DNA from: Levilactobacillus tongjiangensis
GTDB lineage: Bacteria; Bacillota; Bacilli; Lactobacillales; Lactobacillaceae
Assembly (NCBI RefSeq): GCF_003946345.1
Contig: NZ_RHNY01000001.1
Span: 164,469 to 228,468 of the forward strand
DNA: 64,000 nt
Direction: 5' to 3'
Part shown: positions 26,823 through 35,375 of the stretch, piece after piece
How positions within the stretch are numbered: position 1 is the stretch's first letter
Layout: the number at the start of each line of letters is the position of its first letter
Translations under genes and position numbers: made by a program
The notes under the pieces: generated by a model
Database searches by the model: none
What the model was told of the DNA's origin: nothing
The model's input: the letters and a program-made list of their open reading frames with translations, nothing else

Positions 26823-28340
26823 ATGGCACTCAAACAACCGGAGAAATATCTCTTAGCAATCGACCAAGGCACGAGTAGCACCCGGGCGCTCATTTTTGAT
26901 CACACGGGTCGCAAGGTGATTGAAGGATACAAGGAAGTTCCCCAATATTATCCCCATGCGGGCTGGGTCGAATCCGATGCGAATGAAATCTGGAACAGCG
27001 TCCTGTCGGTCATTGCTAGTGCACTGATCGATGCTTCGATCCATCCAGAAAATATTCAGGCAATCGGTATCAGTAGTCAACGGGAAACCACGATCGTTTG
27101 GGATAAAGTGACCGGTGAACCCATCTATCACGCCATTGGCTGGCAAAGTAAGCAGACGTCTAGTCTCGCTAAACAGCTAGTGGCCGAGGGCCGGGCCGAA
27201 GCCATTAAACAAAAGACCGGATTGGTCGTAGATGCTTATTTTAGTGCTACCAAGGTGCGGTGGATTCTGGACCATGTGCCGGGTGCTCAGAAGCGGGCTG
27301 AAGATGGCGAGCTGTTATTTGGGACGGTCGACAGTTGGCTGGCCTGGAAATTATCAGGCGGCAAGATTCACGTGACCGACTACAGTAACGCCAGTCGGAC
27401 CATGTTATTTAACATTCACGACCTCCAGTGGGACCAAGATATTCTAAAATGGTTGAACATTCCAGCGGCCATGTTGCCCGAAGTGAAGTCCAGTTCTGAA
27501 GTCTATGGGGTTACCCAGAACTTCCAATTCTATGGTGTGGAAGTCCCAATTGCTGGGATTATTGGTGACCAATCAGCCGCACTGTTGGGCCAACTGGCCT
27601 TGGACCCCGGTACCGTGAAGAACACTTACGGGGATGGGGCTTTCGTCATGATGAACACCGGCCACGAACCGCAATTGTCCGAACATAATCTGTTGACGAC
27701 GATTGCCTATAAGTTAGATGGTAAGGTGACCTACGCGCTTGAAGGGTCGATCCTGGTAGCCGGGACGGCGCTAGCTTGGTTACACGAAAGCATGCAAATT
27801 ATCAGTAGTGTACCGGAGTCTCGGCAAGCGGCCATGGCCTCTACGGATGACGATGAAGTTTACGTGGTTCCTTCCTTTAACGGGTTGGGGGCACCTTACT
27901 GGGATCCCGATGCTAAGGGGGCCGTCTTTGGCCTGACGCGGGGGACTAACCGGGAAGACTTTGTAAAGGCAACGCTACAGTCAATTGCCTATCAAACCCG
28001 GGATGTCTTACGGACGATGAAACAGGATACTGGGATTCAAATTTCCGAGTTAATGGCCGATGGTGGGGCCTCACGGAACCGCTATCTGATGCAGTTCCAG
28101 GCTGACATCATCAACACGCCAGTTCAACGGGCGGCCGATGAAGAGACCACGGCGATGGGAGCTGCCATTGCGGCGGGCTTGGCCGTCGGCTTCTGGGATA
28201 GTCTGGATGAAGTCAAAGAGATTCGGACGGCAGGTCGGCTCTTCACACCGAACATGGAAGAGGACCACCGGAATCGGTTGTACGCTGGTTGGCAACAGGC
28301 CGTTGCCGCTACCCGGGCATTTAAACCGGATCAAGACTAA
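26823..28340 (+). CDS. glpK: Glycerol kinase
   Basis: A 505-residue FGGY-family kinase making glycerol 3-phosphate from glycerol and [18 protein letters not shown], the [10 protein letters not shown] loop, [12 protein letters not shown] and [16 protein letters not shown] are family landmarks. In enterococcal and Bacillus GlpK an HFYG histidine is phosphorylated by HPr/enzyme I to activate the enzyme; here the motif reads QFYG, so that control appears lost. No glpF or glpO lies alongside. The ATG at 26823 follows aggga. Confidence 0.96.
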   Translation: MALKQPEKYLLAIDQGTSSTRALIFDHTGRKVIEGYKEVPQYYPHAGWVESDANEIWNSVLSVIASALIDASIHPENIQAIGISSQRETTIVWDKVTGEPIYHAIGWQSKQTSSLAKQLVAEGRAEAIKQKTGLVVDAYFSATKVRWILDHVPGAQKRAEDGELLFGTVDSWLAWKLSGGKIHVTDYSNASRTMLFNIHDLQWDQDILKWLNIPAAMLPEVKSSSEVYGVTQNFQFYGVEVPIAGIIGDQSAALLGQLALDPGTVKNTYGDGAFVMMNTGHEPQLSEHNLLTTIAYKLDGKVTYALEGSILVAGTALAWLHESMQIISSVPESRQAAMASTDDDEVYVVPSFNGLGAPYWDPDAKGAVFGLTRGTNREDFVKATLQSIAYQTRDVLRTMKQDTGIQISELMADGGASRNRYLMQFQADIINTPVQRAADEETTAMGAAIAAGLAVGFWDSLDEVKEIRTAGRLFTPNMEEDHRNRLYAGWQQAVAATRAFKPDQD

Positions 28341-28370
28341 GAAGTTTTGCGTTAATTGAAGCAAAAACTA

Positions 28371-28405
28371 GGGACCCGTAACGTTATTGTTGCGGGCCCC
28401 TTTTA
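28371..28405 (+). terminator. Terminator after glpK
   Basis: Arms gggacccgtaac and gttgcgggcccc form a stem followed by TTTT. Confidence 0.75.
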
Positions 28406-28455
28406 GGGTACTAGTAAATATATTTGGATTGCATGACTATTTGGTAATTATTATC

Positions 28456-28857
28456 TTAGCGGTCGAGTTCTTTTTTCAAGGCGTTAGTCAGTAGCGCACT
28501 GAAATTAAGGTGTTGCTCCTCAGCTAGTGCGGCTAGGTTGGCTGGAATGGTTGTATTTTTCTTGACGGTAGTCTTAGTTACCCGTCGCTTGGTTTCTTCT
28601 AGGTCGGTTACGACCAGGGTGGCAAAGCCATGGGGCTCAGTTACCGTGACTTGTTGAAATGGTGTTGGCTCGGGTAGATCTGATTCATCGTAAAGCATGA
28701 GTCCGAGAACTTCCTCTGCTCGTTTTAAAGCAGGGGCCAAGCCGATGCCTTGCGTGATGGCACTGGGAACATCGGGAAACGTGACGGTATAGGCGGTTGA
28801 ATTGTGCTTATCAGGAATCAAAATTGCGGGATAAACGACTAAGCGTTGCTTTTTCAT
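28456..28857 (-). CDS. hicB: HicB-family antitoxin
   Basis: A 133-residue protein with the HicB fold (YPAILIPDKHNSTAYTVTFPDVPSAITQG, degenerate RNase H-like, about residues 9-37). A C-terminal ribbon-helix-helix-like segment (TTIPANLAALAEEQHLNF) would bind DNA. It neutralises the HicA mRNA interferase encoded just upstream (19 bp gap) and represses the operon. The ATG at 28857 follows aggagg. Confidence 0.88.
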   Translation of the reverse strand: MKKQRLVVYPAILIPDKHNSTAYTVTFPDVPSAITQGIGLAPALKRAEEVLGLMLYDESDLPEPTPFQQVTVTEPHGFATLVVTDLEETKRRVTKTTVKKNTTIPANLAALAEEQHLNFSALLTNALKKELDR

Positions 28858-28876
28858 GAGGGACCTCCTAGAGAGA

Positions 28877-29068
28877 CTAGTGCCAGTCAGCTTGTTGCTT
28901 GATATAACGATAGGTCGTTGGAAAAATGACATCCTTGAGGTGTGTATAGGAGACAGAAACCTTATGCCCCTGTTTATCGGCGAAACGATGGTGGTCGCCA
29001 CGAACATGGGTCTCTTGATAACCTTCCTGATACAGTCGGTCAATGACTTGTTTAGCAGTTATCTTCAC
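28877..29068 (-). CDS. hicA: HicA-family mRNA interferase toxin
   Basis: A 63-residue YcfA/HicA toxin with a double-stranded-RNA-binding-like fold. The catalytic His lies in VRGDHHRFADKQG, and KITAKQVIDRLYQEGY is the typical N-terminus. The start is GTG at 29068 after aggag. Toxin-first gene order is usual for hicAB. An operator-like inverted repeat lies directly upstream. Confidence 0.88.
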   Translation of the reverse strand: MKITAKQVIDRLYQEGYQETHVRGDHHRFADKQGHKVSVSYTHLKDVIFPTTYRYIKQQADWH

Positions 29069-29100
29069 TGAATCGCTCCTGCTGGCTTGGATTATACGCG

Positions 29101-29131
29101 CATCATACGTGTTATTCAAATACGTATGATG
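29101..29131. promoter_or_regulatory. hicAB operator-like inverted repeat
   Basis: Perfect 10-bp arms catcatacgt and acgtatgatg separated by 11 bp lie 33 bp before hicA. A symmetric site here fits binding by the HicB ribbon-helix-helix domain. Confidence 0.6.
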
Positions 29132-29163
29132 TACGCAGAGTGATGCTCGCCCTGATACTAAAT

Positions 29164-29197
29164 AACTCCGCAAAAAAGAGTTGCTTTTTTGCGGAGT
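29164..29197 (-). terminator. Terminator after the DUF368 gene
   Basis: Arms ctccgcaaaaaag and cttttttgcggag form a 13-bp stem with a 5-nt loop; the U-tract is part of the stem. Confidence 0.75.
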
Positions 29198-29204
29198 CGT
29201 TGAT

Positions 29205-30062
29205 TTATTTGTATTTTTCTTCCAACTGGCTCATCCAGTAGCCTAAGGCAGTGCCGACCGCTAAAGCGATGGCGCTGAGAATCAACGTTTGCCAGGTGGC
29301 ACCAGCGTATGAAATACTTTCAGCGGCGTGACTATTGGGCACCAAAATTAAGATGGTACTGGCGGTGACAATTCCCAAAATGAAATGGTATACACGGGAA
29401 TGAAATCGGTGAATCAAGTAGTCCATGCTCTTGGAAAAGAGGGCCATGGCCAGGATTCCTCCCAAGGCAATGGGCAAGTAGACGCCTAGGATATCGAAGT
29501 TTTTAAATCCAGTGAGCATGGGCGTGAAAAGTCCTAGAATCAGTAACAAGTTGGACGGGCTGAGTCCCGGCACAAGTACCCCCAGGGCAATCAGAGCCCC
29601 AGCAATCATGAACCCTCCAAAATTGGCGGGCAGGGTGCCAAAGAGGTCACTCATAAAGTAAAGGAGTCCGCCACTAATCAGCAGGGTTCCCCAGAACCAG
29701 GCGTAGTCGGCCCCATCGCGAGCCGTCTGAGAACTGGCCGTTTGTGTCAGGGCCGGTAACGTTCCCACGATGGCCCCCGCAAATCCCCAGAGGACAATGA
29801 CCTGCCAGTGTGCTAGTAGGTATTCTAGCGGGGCCGAAAGGAGGGCGATACCCACAATTCCGCCTAGGCCGACGGGGACAAAATACCAAAAGTCACGTTT
29901 AAAATTTTCTCTAAAGTGTGCCATGAAGCCTAGCAGGCGTTCGTAAATTCCTAGAATGGCGGCTAAGACACCGCCAGAAACACCGGGTAAAATGAAGCCC
30001 AAAGCAATGATGACGCCTTTAAAAAAGCGCTTCAGTGGGCTATCGCGTCGAGTCGTTTGCAT
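29205..30062 (-). CDS. DUF368 polytopic membrane protein (PopT-type)
   Basis: A 285-residue protein with about eight membrane helices. The N-terminal GFILPGVSGGVLAAILGIYE and the central ALGVLVPGLSPSNLLLILG are the two inverted DUF368 repeats with their P-G-x-S-x-[GS] motifs. Recent work assigns some DUF368 proteins (PopT) to recycling undecaprenyl phosphate across the membrane for cell-wall synthesis; that role here is inferred by family. Start ATG at 30062. Confidence 0.9.
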   Translation of the reverse strand: MQTTRRDSPLKRFFKGVIIALGFILPGVSGGVLAAILGIYERLLGFMAHFRENFKRDFWYFVPVGLGGIVGIALLSAPLEYLLAHWQVIVLWGFAGAIVGTLPALTQTASSQTARDGADYAWFWGTLLISGGLLYFMSDLFGTLPANFGGFMIAGALIALGVLVPGLSPSNLLLILGLFTPMLTGFKNFDILGVYLPIALGGILAMALFSKSMDYLIHRFHSRVYHFILGIVTASTILILVPNSHAAESISYAGATWQTLILSAIALAVGTALGYWMSQLEEKYK

Positions 30063-30248
30063 AAGATTCTCCTTAAATGGTTCGGCGTGTTTTCCCTAAG
30101 ATACCAGAATTGGTGAGTCGGAACAATCAGTCGGCCCGTAAATACAGGATTCTTTAAGAATTCTGACATTTGGTAAGATAATTTAACGAGAACGAAAGGG
30201 AAGTGATCGAGTCATTTTTACCAGAGTTAGCGGTACCTGTGGTATACT

Positions 30249-30375
30249 GGCACCAACAAAGGCGCAGGCATTAGCCTGCCCGCGCCAATGTAGATGCCGT
30301 TAAAGACGGCTGACAGTTGAAAGTAAACAAAAATCGTCTCTTCCGCTCGTCAAAGTTTAGAGGACGATTTTTATT
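30249..30375 (+). ncRNA. Candidate type I antitoxin RNA
   Basis: An extended -10 promoter (tggtatact, 30240-30248) starts a roughly 125-nt RNA with a ggcgcaggc/gcctgcccgcgcc hairpin, a gccgtt..aacggc-like hairpin and a terminator (aaatcgtctct with agaggacgattt, 30330-30373). It converges with the small hydrophobic peptide gene at 30371-30526, and the two transcripts would share this bidirectional terminator, as in Fst-type loci. The RNA is repeated almost unchanged at 30759-30883. Confidence 0.6.
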
Positions 30376-30526
30376 TACCCTGGTTTTTAAATTTGCGCCA
30401 TGCGTTACGTAATCCCCCCATGGCCTTGATCAACTTCGTCACGCGACGTACCAGTAAGGTACAAAGCGAGACTAGTAAAATTAAGGTCATTAGCGTATCA
30501 AGTAAGGTAACAGCGAACCAAGACAA
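30371..30526 (-). CDS. Candidate type I toxin, small hydrophobic peptide
   Basis: A 51-residue peptide read from TTG at 30526, 5 nt after an aaaggagg site. It has a membrane helix (AVTLLDTLMTLILLVSLCTL) followed by a basic tail (RRVTKLIKAMGGLRNAWRKF). Size, hydrophobic core, charged C-terminus and the convergent overlap with a small structured RNA are the features of type I toxins that damage the membrane. It is not identical to Fst or Lpt as I remember them. The call is by layout, not homology. Confidence 0.6.
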   Translation of the reverse strand: MSWFAVTLLDTLMTLILLVSLCTLLVRRVTKLIKAMGGLRNAWRKFKNQGK

Positions 30527-30758
30527 GACAACCTCCTTTCATGCGGTATGGTGAAACGCCTCGACTATTCAAGTCATGGGCACCAGTCCCTTATAATTAG
30601 ATTTGCCAACCGTCATTAACTCTCTACGAGATTCAGTGTAACAGGTCTGAAGGGTTTTACGACGACAAACGCCTCCGTATCAGTATTTAGCTAAATTAAT
30701 ATTGATGGGATTATATGAAGGGGTGTGTGAAGAAATCTGGGTGAATCGGTGGTATACT

Positions 30759-30887
30759 GGCACCAACAAAGGCGCAGGCATCTGACTGCCCGCGCCAATG
30801 TAGAAGCCGTTAAAGACGGCTGACAGTTGAAGTAAACAAAAATCGTCTCTTCGCCTGTCAAAGTTTAGAGGACGATTTTTATTTACC
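30759..30887 (+). ncRNA. Second copy of the candidate antitoxin RNA
   Basis: It repeats the 30249-30375 RNA and its tggtatact promoter with few changes, including the terminator. The toxin gene facing it is reduced to its last ten codons, so this is an orphan antitoxin or a decoy. Confidence 0.55.
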
Positions 30888-30911
30888 CTGGTTTTTGAAT
30901 TTACGCCATGC
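30879..30911 (-). pseudogene. Remnant of duplicated candidate toxin gene
   Basis: On the minus strand the codons for AWRKFKNQGK and the stop match the end of the 51-residue peptide. Upstream of 30911 the sequence diverges and no start or Shine-Dalgarno is found. Confidence 0.6.
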
Positions 30912-30921
30912 AGGACTGAAC

Positions 30922-30960
30922 GAAAAAGGGTTTGGGACAAAAGTCTCAAACCCTTTTTGT
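30922..30960. terminator. Terminator after the 31118 gene and its 3'-UTR element
   Basis: Arms aaaaagggtttggga and tctcaaacccttttt make a long stem with T-runs on both strands. On the minus strand it ends the transcript of the 31118-31579 gene. Confidence 0.85.
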
Positions 30961-30976
30961 GCTCCGAACGTAAATA

Positions 30977-31099
30977 GTCGAAACGTGCGACAACAGGCAG
31001 TCAATTCCGCTTAACCCCGATAGACAAACAATCCAAGACCAGGATTAGTCGTCTATCGACGTTAATGCTCATTGACTAACCGCCTTTTGCCCCCACTCT
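30977..31099 (-). ncRNA. 3'-UTR structured element, copy 1
   Basis: It begins about 18 bp after the stop codon of the 31118-31579 gene and ends 16 bp before its terminator. In sense it reads agagtggg, ggcggttag, gagcattaacgtcga, a variable hairpin, gttaagcgg, ctgcc and gcacgtttcgac. aggc/gcct and flanking bases pair and vary together against copy 2 at 44260-44381. The family is unknown to me. Confidence 0.6.
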
Positions 31100-31117
31100 T
31101 TTTTAATTTTTACGAAA

Positions 31118-31579
31118 TTATTCTTTGGGCGTGGACCAGTAATGTGCCCGGGCCAAAAGGTCCCGCGACCGTTCATCTGCTGGGACGAAGCCCTTATTAA
31201 ACAAGTGTTTGAAGTACATCATGTTGTACAACGTTCCCCAAACGATTCCTTGGATAAATGGCCACACCGTCGCAGTGAACTGCGCCAGTTGCGTTGCCGG
31301 AATGTACATCACCATGAGCATCGCTGCCCCCAGTTCAACCCCTAAGATACACAGGAGGTTGTACCAGTCGGCCCGGAAAATCGTTGGGAACGGTGGGAAG
31401 AGAAACATTGTCCACGAGAAGCCAACCTTGGCGATTCGCATGTTGCCCGTTTCAGGATTGACGACTGTCGCGTAGTTGGGCGGCAAGGGGAATCCTTGAG
31501 GGCCGTCACCATTTTGGTTATTTTGATCATCATCATCGTTGTTTAAGCCCTTGAAAGGATCTTGCATGTCATTTGCCAA
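31118..31579 (-). CDS. DUF2628-like membrane protein
   Basis: A 153-residue protein with an Asp/Asn-rich N-terminal tail, then AKVGFSWTMFLFPPFPTIFRADW, which is the typical DUF2628/HrgC start, and two or three membrane helices. The start is taken as TTG at 31579; ATG at 31567 is possible, and neither has a strong Shine-Dalgarno. The function is unknown; relatives are small inner-membrane proteins that resize with the cell envelope. Confidence 0.75.
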   Translation of the reverse strand: MANDMQDPFKGLNNDDDDQNNQNGDGPQGFPLPPNYATVVNPETGNMRIAKVGFSWTMFLFPPFPTIFRADWYNLLCILGVELGAAMLMVMYIPATQLAQFTATVWPFIQGIVWGTLYNMMYFKHLFNKGFVPADERSRDLLARAHYWSTPKE

Positions 31580-31649
31580 CTTTCTAAAAATTTCGTTCCT
31601 AATTCGTTAAATAAAAGTCTAACACGAAAAGTGGCCCCTGCCTATTAAT

Positions 31650-33203
31650 CTATTGACGCCGACTTAGTTTGACCACTGCTTCGCACCGTGCCGTCTGGGG
31701 CATCATGTCCACGGATTGGATGTAATCGACCTGATAATCGTGGGTCAATTCAACCAAGTCCTTAGCCAATGTCGATGGGTTGCAGGAAATGTAAACGAGT
31801 TTATCTGGCCGGACACCGAGAATTGTGTCGATCAACGTGCCGTCCAAGCCGGTGCGTGGGGGATCCACCACGATGGCATCCGGTCGGAAACCGGTCATGA
31901 CCCATTTTGGCAGGAGTTCCTCAGCGGTCCCGACTTCGTAGTGGGCGTTGGTAATACCGTTGGCTGCAGCGTTTTCGTTAGCGTCCTCTACGGCTTCGGG
32001 GATGACATCCATCCCCCGAACTTCTTCGGCTACGTCGGCCAGAGTCAGCCCAATCGTGCCGATACCGGAGTAGGCGTCGACCACGGATTCACCCGGTTGG
32101 AGGTTGAGGGCCTTCTTAGCTTCGGCATACAGAACTTCCATTTGGGAAGGGTTCAGTTGGAGAAAGGCCCGGGCGGATAGCTTGAAGGCCAATCCGTCGA
32201 GCTTTTCAGTAATGGTTTCTTCGCCAGCTAAATGGCGGGTATCGTCGCCCCAGACCAGTGACGTCTTGCCGGGATTAACGTTTTGCATAACGGAGGTTAC
32301 CTGTGGCAATTCCTTCGCAATGCGTTCCAACAGTTCCCGCTTGCGGGGGAGCTTTTGCGAGTTGGTGATGAAGACGAGTTGCACGTCATCGGTGTTGGCA
32401 GCGGCCCGAACGACCAGTGTCTTAACGATTCCGGAACCGGCTTCTTCATCGTAGATCGGCATGTCCAGGTCCTGTAACATGGCAACGACGGCCCGCATAA
32501 CCGTCATGGTGACGGGCATTTGGACGGAACAGGTGGCTAAGTCAACCAAGTCGTGGCTGCGTTCGGCGTATAAACCAGCTTCAATCTGGCCCTCGACGTT
32601 GCGGCGGACTTGGAACTGAGCCTTATTCCGATAACCATAAGGGTCAGCCATCCCCAGCGTTGGCCGCAGATCATAGTGCCGGTACCCTTCTGGTTGGTAA
32701 CGTTCCAGGGACTGTGCCACGATGTCACGTTTAAATTTCAATTGTTCTGGGTAGTCTAAGTGTTCTAGCTCAAAGCCACCCACTTCGTCGGCGTAGCTGT
32801 CACGGGGATCGACCCGGTGAGGGCTGGCCTTACGGATGCGGTGAACTTTAGCTCGGAGAAAGCGGGTCGCCACGCTGGTGACTTCAACCACGGCTTCTTC
32901 ATTGGTCAAGGCGCCGGGAACAAAAACGGCCATCCGCTTGTAATAGCCGATACCCTCGCCGTTGATACCCATTCGCTTGATGGTCAGTGGGAAACGTTGA
33001 CCAATTTCGACCTGGACGCCTGGGTTTTCCCGGGCTTCACGTTGGCGGTCGTTAAATCCGCGGTCGTGTTGGTTGTCATTGCGCCGAAAGCCGTTGTGGC
33101 CCCGGTCGTTACGGTCAAAGTGGTTCCGCCGGTCGCTGTGTTCGTGCCGGTCGTTGCGGTCACTGTAGGTGCCGCGGTGATTCCGTGAATCAAAATTTGC
33201 CAT
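31650..33203 (-). CDS. 23S rRNA (uracil-C5)-methyltransferase, RlmD/RlmCD-type
   Basis: A 517-residue SAM-dependent RNA methyltransferase. A TRAM-like domain follows the N-terminus (FPLTIKRMGINGEGIGYY). The Rossmann part shows DAYSGIGTIGL, VVDPPRTGLD and the catalytic Cys in YISCNPSTLAKDL. The four cysteines of the iron-sulfur cluster of E. coli RlmD are missing; the region reads SPHRVDPRDSYADEVGGFELEH. About 60 residues at the N-terminus are a low-complexity Arg/Asn/Asp/His tail. Start ATG at 33203 after aggag. Confidence 0.9.
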   Translation of the reverse strand: MANFDSRNHRGTYSDRNDRHEHSDRRNHFDRNDRGHNGFRRNDNQHDRGFNDRQREARENPGVQVEIGQRFPLTIKRMGINGEGIGYYKRMAVFVPGALTNEEAVVEVTSVATRFLRAKVHRIRKASPHRVDPRDSYADEVGGFELEHLDYPEQLKFKRDIVAQSLERYQPEGYRHYDLRPTLGMADPYGYRNKAQFQVRRNVEGQIEAGLYAERSHDLVDLATCSVQMPVTMTVMRAVVAMLQDLDMPIYDEEAGSGIVKTLVVRAAANTDDVQLVFITNSQKLPRKRELLERIAKELPQVTSVMQNVNPGKTSLVWGDDTRHLAGEETITEKLDGLAFKLSARAFLQLNPSQMEVLYAEAKKALNLQPGESVVDAYSGIGTIGLTLADVAEEVRGMDVIPEAVEDANENAAANGITNAHYEVGTAEELLPKWVMTGFRPDAIVVDPPRTGLDGTLIDTILGVRPDKLVYISCNPSTLAKDLVELTHDYQVDYIQSVDMMPQTARCEAVVKLSRRQ

Positions 33204-33406
33204 ATTTTCTCCTATTTTATAACGCATTAGTTAAGTGTCTTCAATTGCTACCGAACAGTTACGGTCTTGAATAGTATAACAAACTTTGTCGCTTCCTGGG
33301 GGTTGGGGCGTTTTTCCTAAAAATGGAGCCGTTTCCATAGGCAAGTCCCGTCGATTTAGGTACAATATTGGTATCTAGCTAGTTTGGTGGTGGTTGCGCC
33401 TTGCCG

Positions 33407-33548
33407 GTCGCAGCAGATGGGCTGGAACGGTGCCGACACAATTTTAAGCCTCACCCAACCCGTGAGTCTTAAAACTTGGTCTTATTCTAACTGCCAGAAA
33501 ACCACTGGCACTAAGAATAACGAGGCGCTTGAGCCCATCTGCTGCGAC
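33407..33548 (-). repeat. Structured intergenic repeat, type II, copy D
   Basis: A perfect 17-bp outer stem (33407-33423 with 33532-33548). On the minus strand the inner parts are a cttag...gttag hairpin around gtggttttc and a second hairpin ttttaag/cttaaaa, then accgttcc. The flank GCGCCTTGCCGG matches copy B. It lies 150 bp from type I copy E in the 33204-33946 gap, which holds no gene. Confidence 0.7.
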
Positions 33549-33699
33549 CTCTCGGCTGACACTGACCATTCACCAGCTTGGTTCCCAAGTGATTGGCGTG
33601 GTGGGGTTAAATGGTTTTGGTTGGTGCGACTATTTCGACTACATAGAGAGGGATAGGTTGTCCATGAATTTTCGCCACCACTGCCATGAGTCACTTAAC

Positions 33700-33891
33700 G
33701 TAGCCGGAGGGCGACAGGGGTGGTGGCTGCTGTGTCGGTGGTCTTAGCTCGGTGAATTTTCCGAGGTTAGAGCACGGGACGAGCTTGGAAACGCGCGGTT
33801 TGGGCGCGGTTTCAAGTCGAGCCGGAGGACCGCACCACAGGCCGCAGGCGGTCCCCACAGCGGGTATCACCCCTGGCGGCCGGAGGCGGCC
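33700..33891 (+). repeat. Structured intergenic repeat, type I, copy E
   Basis: Full-length copy with flank gtagccggagg, P2 (gtcttagctcgg with ccgaggttagagc), gggacgagc, P3 (cttggaaac with ggtttcaag), the P4 region gccggaggaccgc, and gtccccacagcgg. It ends 55 bp before the FetA-type ATPase gene, in the same orientation as it. Confidence 0.88.
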
Positions 33892-33946
33892 AATTAAACC
33901 AGACTGAACCAAAGTAATTAACGGAAAATCAGAGGAGGCAACATAA

Positions 33947-34600
33947 TTGAGTTTGATTTCATTGAAAGGGGTCAGCTACCGTTCGGGTGACGAACAAATT
34001 CTGAACGGCATCGACCTCGACATCGAGGCACAGGAGTGGGTCACCATCGCCGGTCCATCCGGCGGGGGGAAGTCGACTCTGGTGCGAATCATTGCCTCAC
34101 TTTTAAGCAAAACTGCAGGGAAGCTGACGTTTGACGGGCAGCCCATCGAAAGCTACGACCCGATCGCGTATCGGCGGCGCGTTTCCTACAGCGTGCAGCA
34201 GCCGACTTTGTTCGGACAAACGGTACGGGATAATCTGAGTTTTCCGTACCAGATTCGGCAGTTGCCGTTTGACCAGCAACGGGCCATCGATGCCCTGGAA
34301 TACGTTGGTTTAGCGGCCAGCGACCTGGATAAACCGGTGATCGACCTTTCCGGTGGTCAGCGGCAACGGGTGGCGCTGCTTCGTAACGTCATGATCTATC
34401 CGGAAGTCTTGATTTTGGATGAGGTGACGGCTGGGCTGGACGCGGAAAATAAGTCGTTTGTCTGGCAGATGATTCGGCACTTTAATCAGGAAGATAAGCT
34501 AACGATTATTGCCATCACCCACGACCAGTCGGAAATCGACGACGCGCAACGGTTAGTGATGGTTGAGAATGGCCGCATCGTGGCGGGAGGTGCCCAATGA
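33947..34600 (+). CDS. fetA: ABC transporter ATPase, FetA/YbbL type
   Basis: A 217-residue ABC ATPase with Walker A (GPSGGGKST), signature LSGGQRQRVALLR, Walker B VLILDEVTAGLD and the switch His in AITHDQSE. The short size and the adjacent YbbM-type permease identify the FetAB system, linked in E. coli to iron export and peroxide resistance. The start is TTG at 33947, 8 nt after aggagg. It overlaps the permease start by 4 bp (ATGA). Confidence 0.9.
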   Translation: MSLISLKGVSYRSGDEQILNGIDLDIEAQEWVTIAGPSGGGKSTLVRIIASLLSKTAGKLTFDGQPIESYDPIAYRRRVSYSVQQPTLFGQTVRDNLSFPYQIRQLPFDQQRAIDALEYVGLAASDLDKPVIDLSGGQRQRVALLRNVMIYPEVLILDEVTAGLDAENKSFVWQMIRHFNQEDKLTIIAITHDQSEIDDAQRLVMVENGRIVAGGAQ

Positions 34601-35364
34601 ATTTAGCAGTCAATAATCAGTCGTTGATGCTGGCGCTGGGCCTGGTGGTCATCGCTCTCATCATCGGTTGGAAAGAAAAATTAGGCATTGACCGTGACAT
34701 GATCATCGGCGTGGTGCGGGCCATCGTGCAGCTCTTTATCGTCGGGTATCTGTTGAAGTACGTCTTCAAAGTTGATAACGTTTGGCTGACCAGCACGCTG
34801 ATTTTAATCATTATTTTTAACGCCAGCTATAATGCTAAACAGCGCAGCAATGGGATTCCACACGCACTACCAATTTCGATTGGCGCCATTCTGGCCAGCA
34901 CGGCCGTGACGCTGGGGGTACTGATGTGGTCCGGCGCTATCAAATTCATTCCGTCGCAGATGATTCCCATTTCCGGGATGATTGCGTCAAACTCAATGGT
35001 CGCCATTGGTCTGTGTTACCGCAACCTCAACTCGCAGTTCCGCTTGGAGCGACAGGCGGTCACGGAAAAATTGGCGTTGGGCGCCGACTTGAAGGACGCG
35101 TCACGCGACATCGTGCGGGATTCCATTAAGACGGGAATGCAGCCGACGATTGACTCCGCCAAGACCATGGGAATCGTGAGTCTGCCGGGGATGATGTCCG
35201 GGTTGATTTTCGCTGGAGTTGACCCGGTACATGCTATCAAGTATCAGATCATGGTGGTCTTCATGTTGATGTCAGCCACCAGTATTGGGTCGGTTTTGGC
35301 CTGTTACCTGGCATACCGGGGATTCTATAATAAACGTAAACAGTTGGTCATTCCGTCAAATTAG
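34597..35364 (+). CDS. fetB: ABC transporter permease, FetB/YbbM type
   Basis: A 255-residue permease with about seven membrane helices and family motifs MIPISGMIASNSMVAIGL and SLPGMMSGLIFAGVDPVHAIKYQ. Translation is coupled to fetA. Together they probably export iron or another metal. The SDR gene follows after 11 bp, so the three genes probably form one operon. Confidence 0.92.
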   Translation: MNLAVNNQSLMLALGLVVIALIIGWKEKLGIDRDMIIGVVRAIVQLFIVGYLLKYVFKVDNVWLTSTLILIIIFNASYNAKQRSNGIPHALPISIGAILASTAVTLGVLMWSGAIKFIPSQMIPISGMIASNSMVAIGLCYRNLNSQFRLERQAVTEKLALGADLKDASRDIVRDSIKTGMQPTIDSAKTMGIVSLPGMMSGLIFAGVDPVHAIKYQIMVVFMLMSATSIGSVLACYLAYRGFYNKRKQLVIPSN

Positions 35365-35375
35365 GAGGTAATCAT

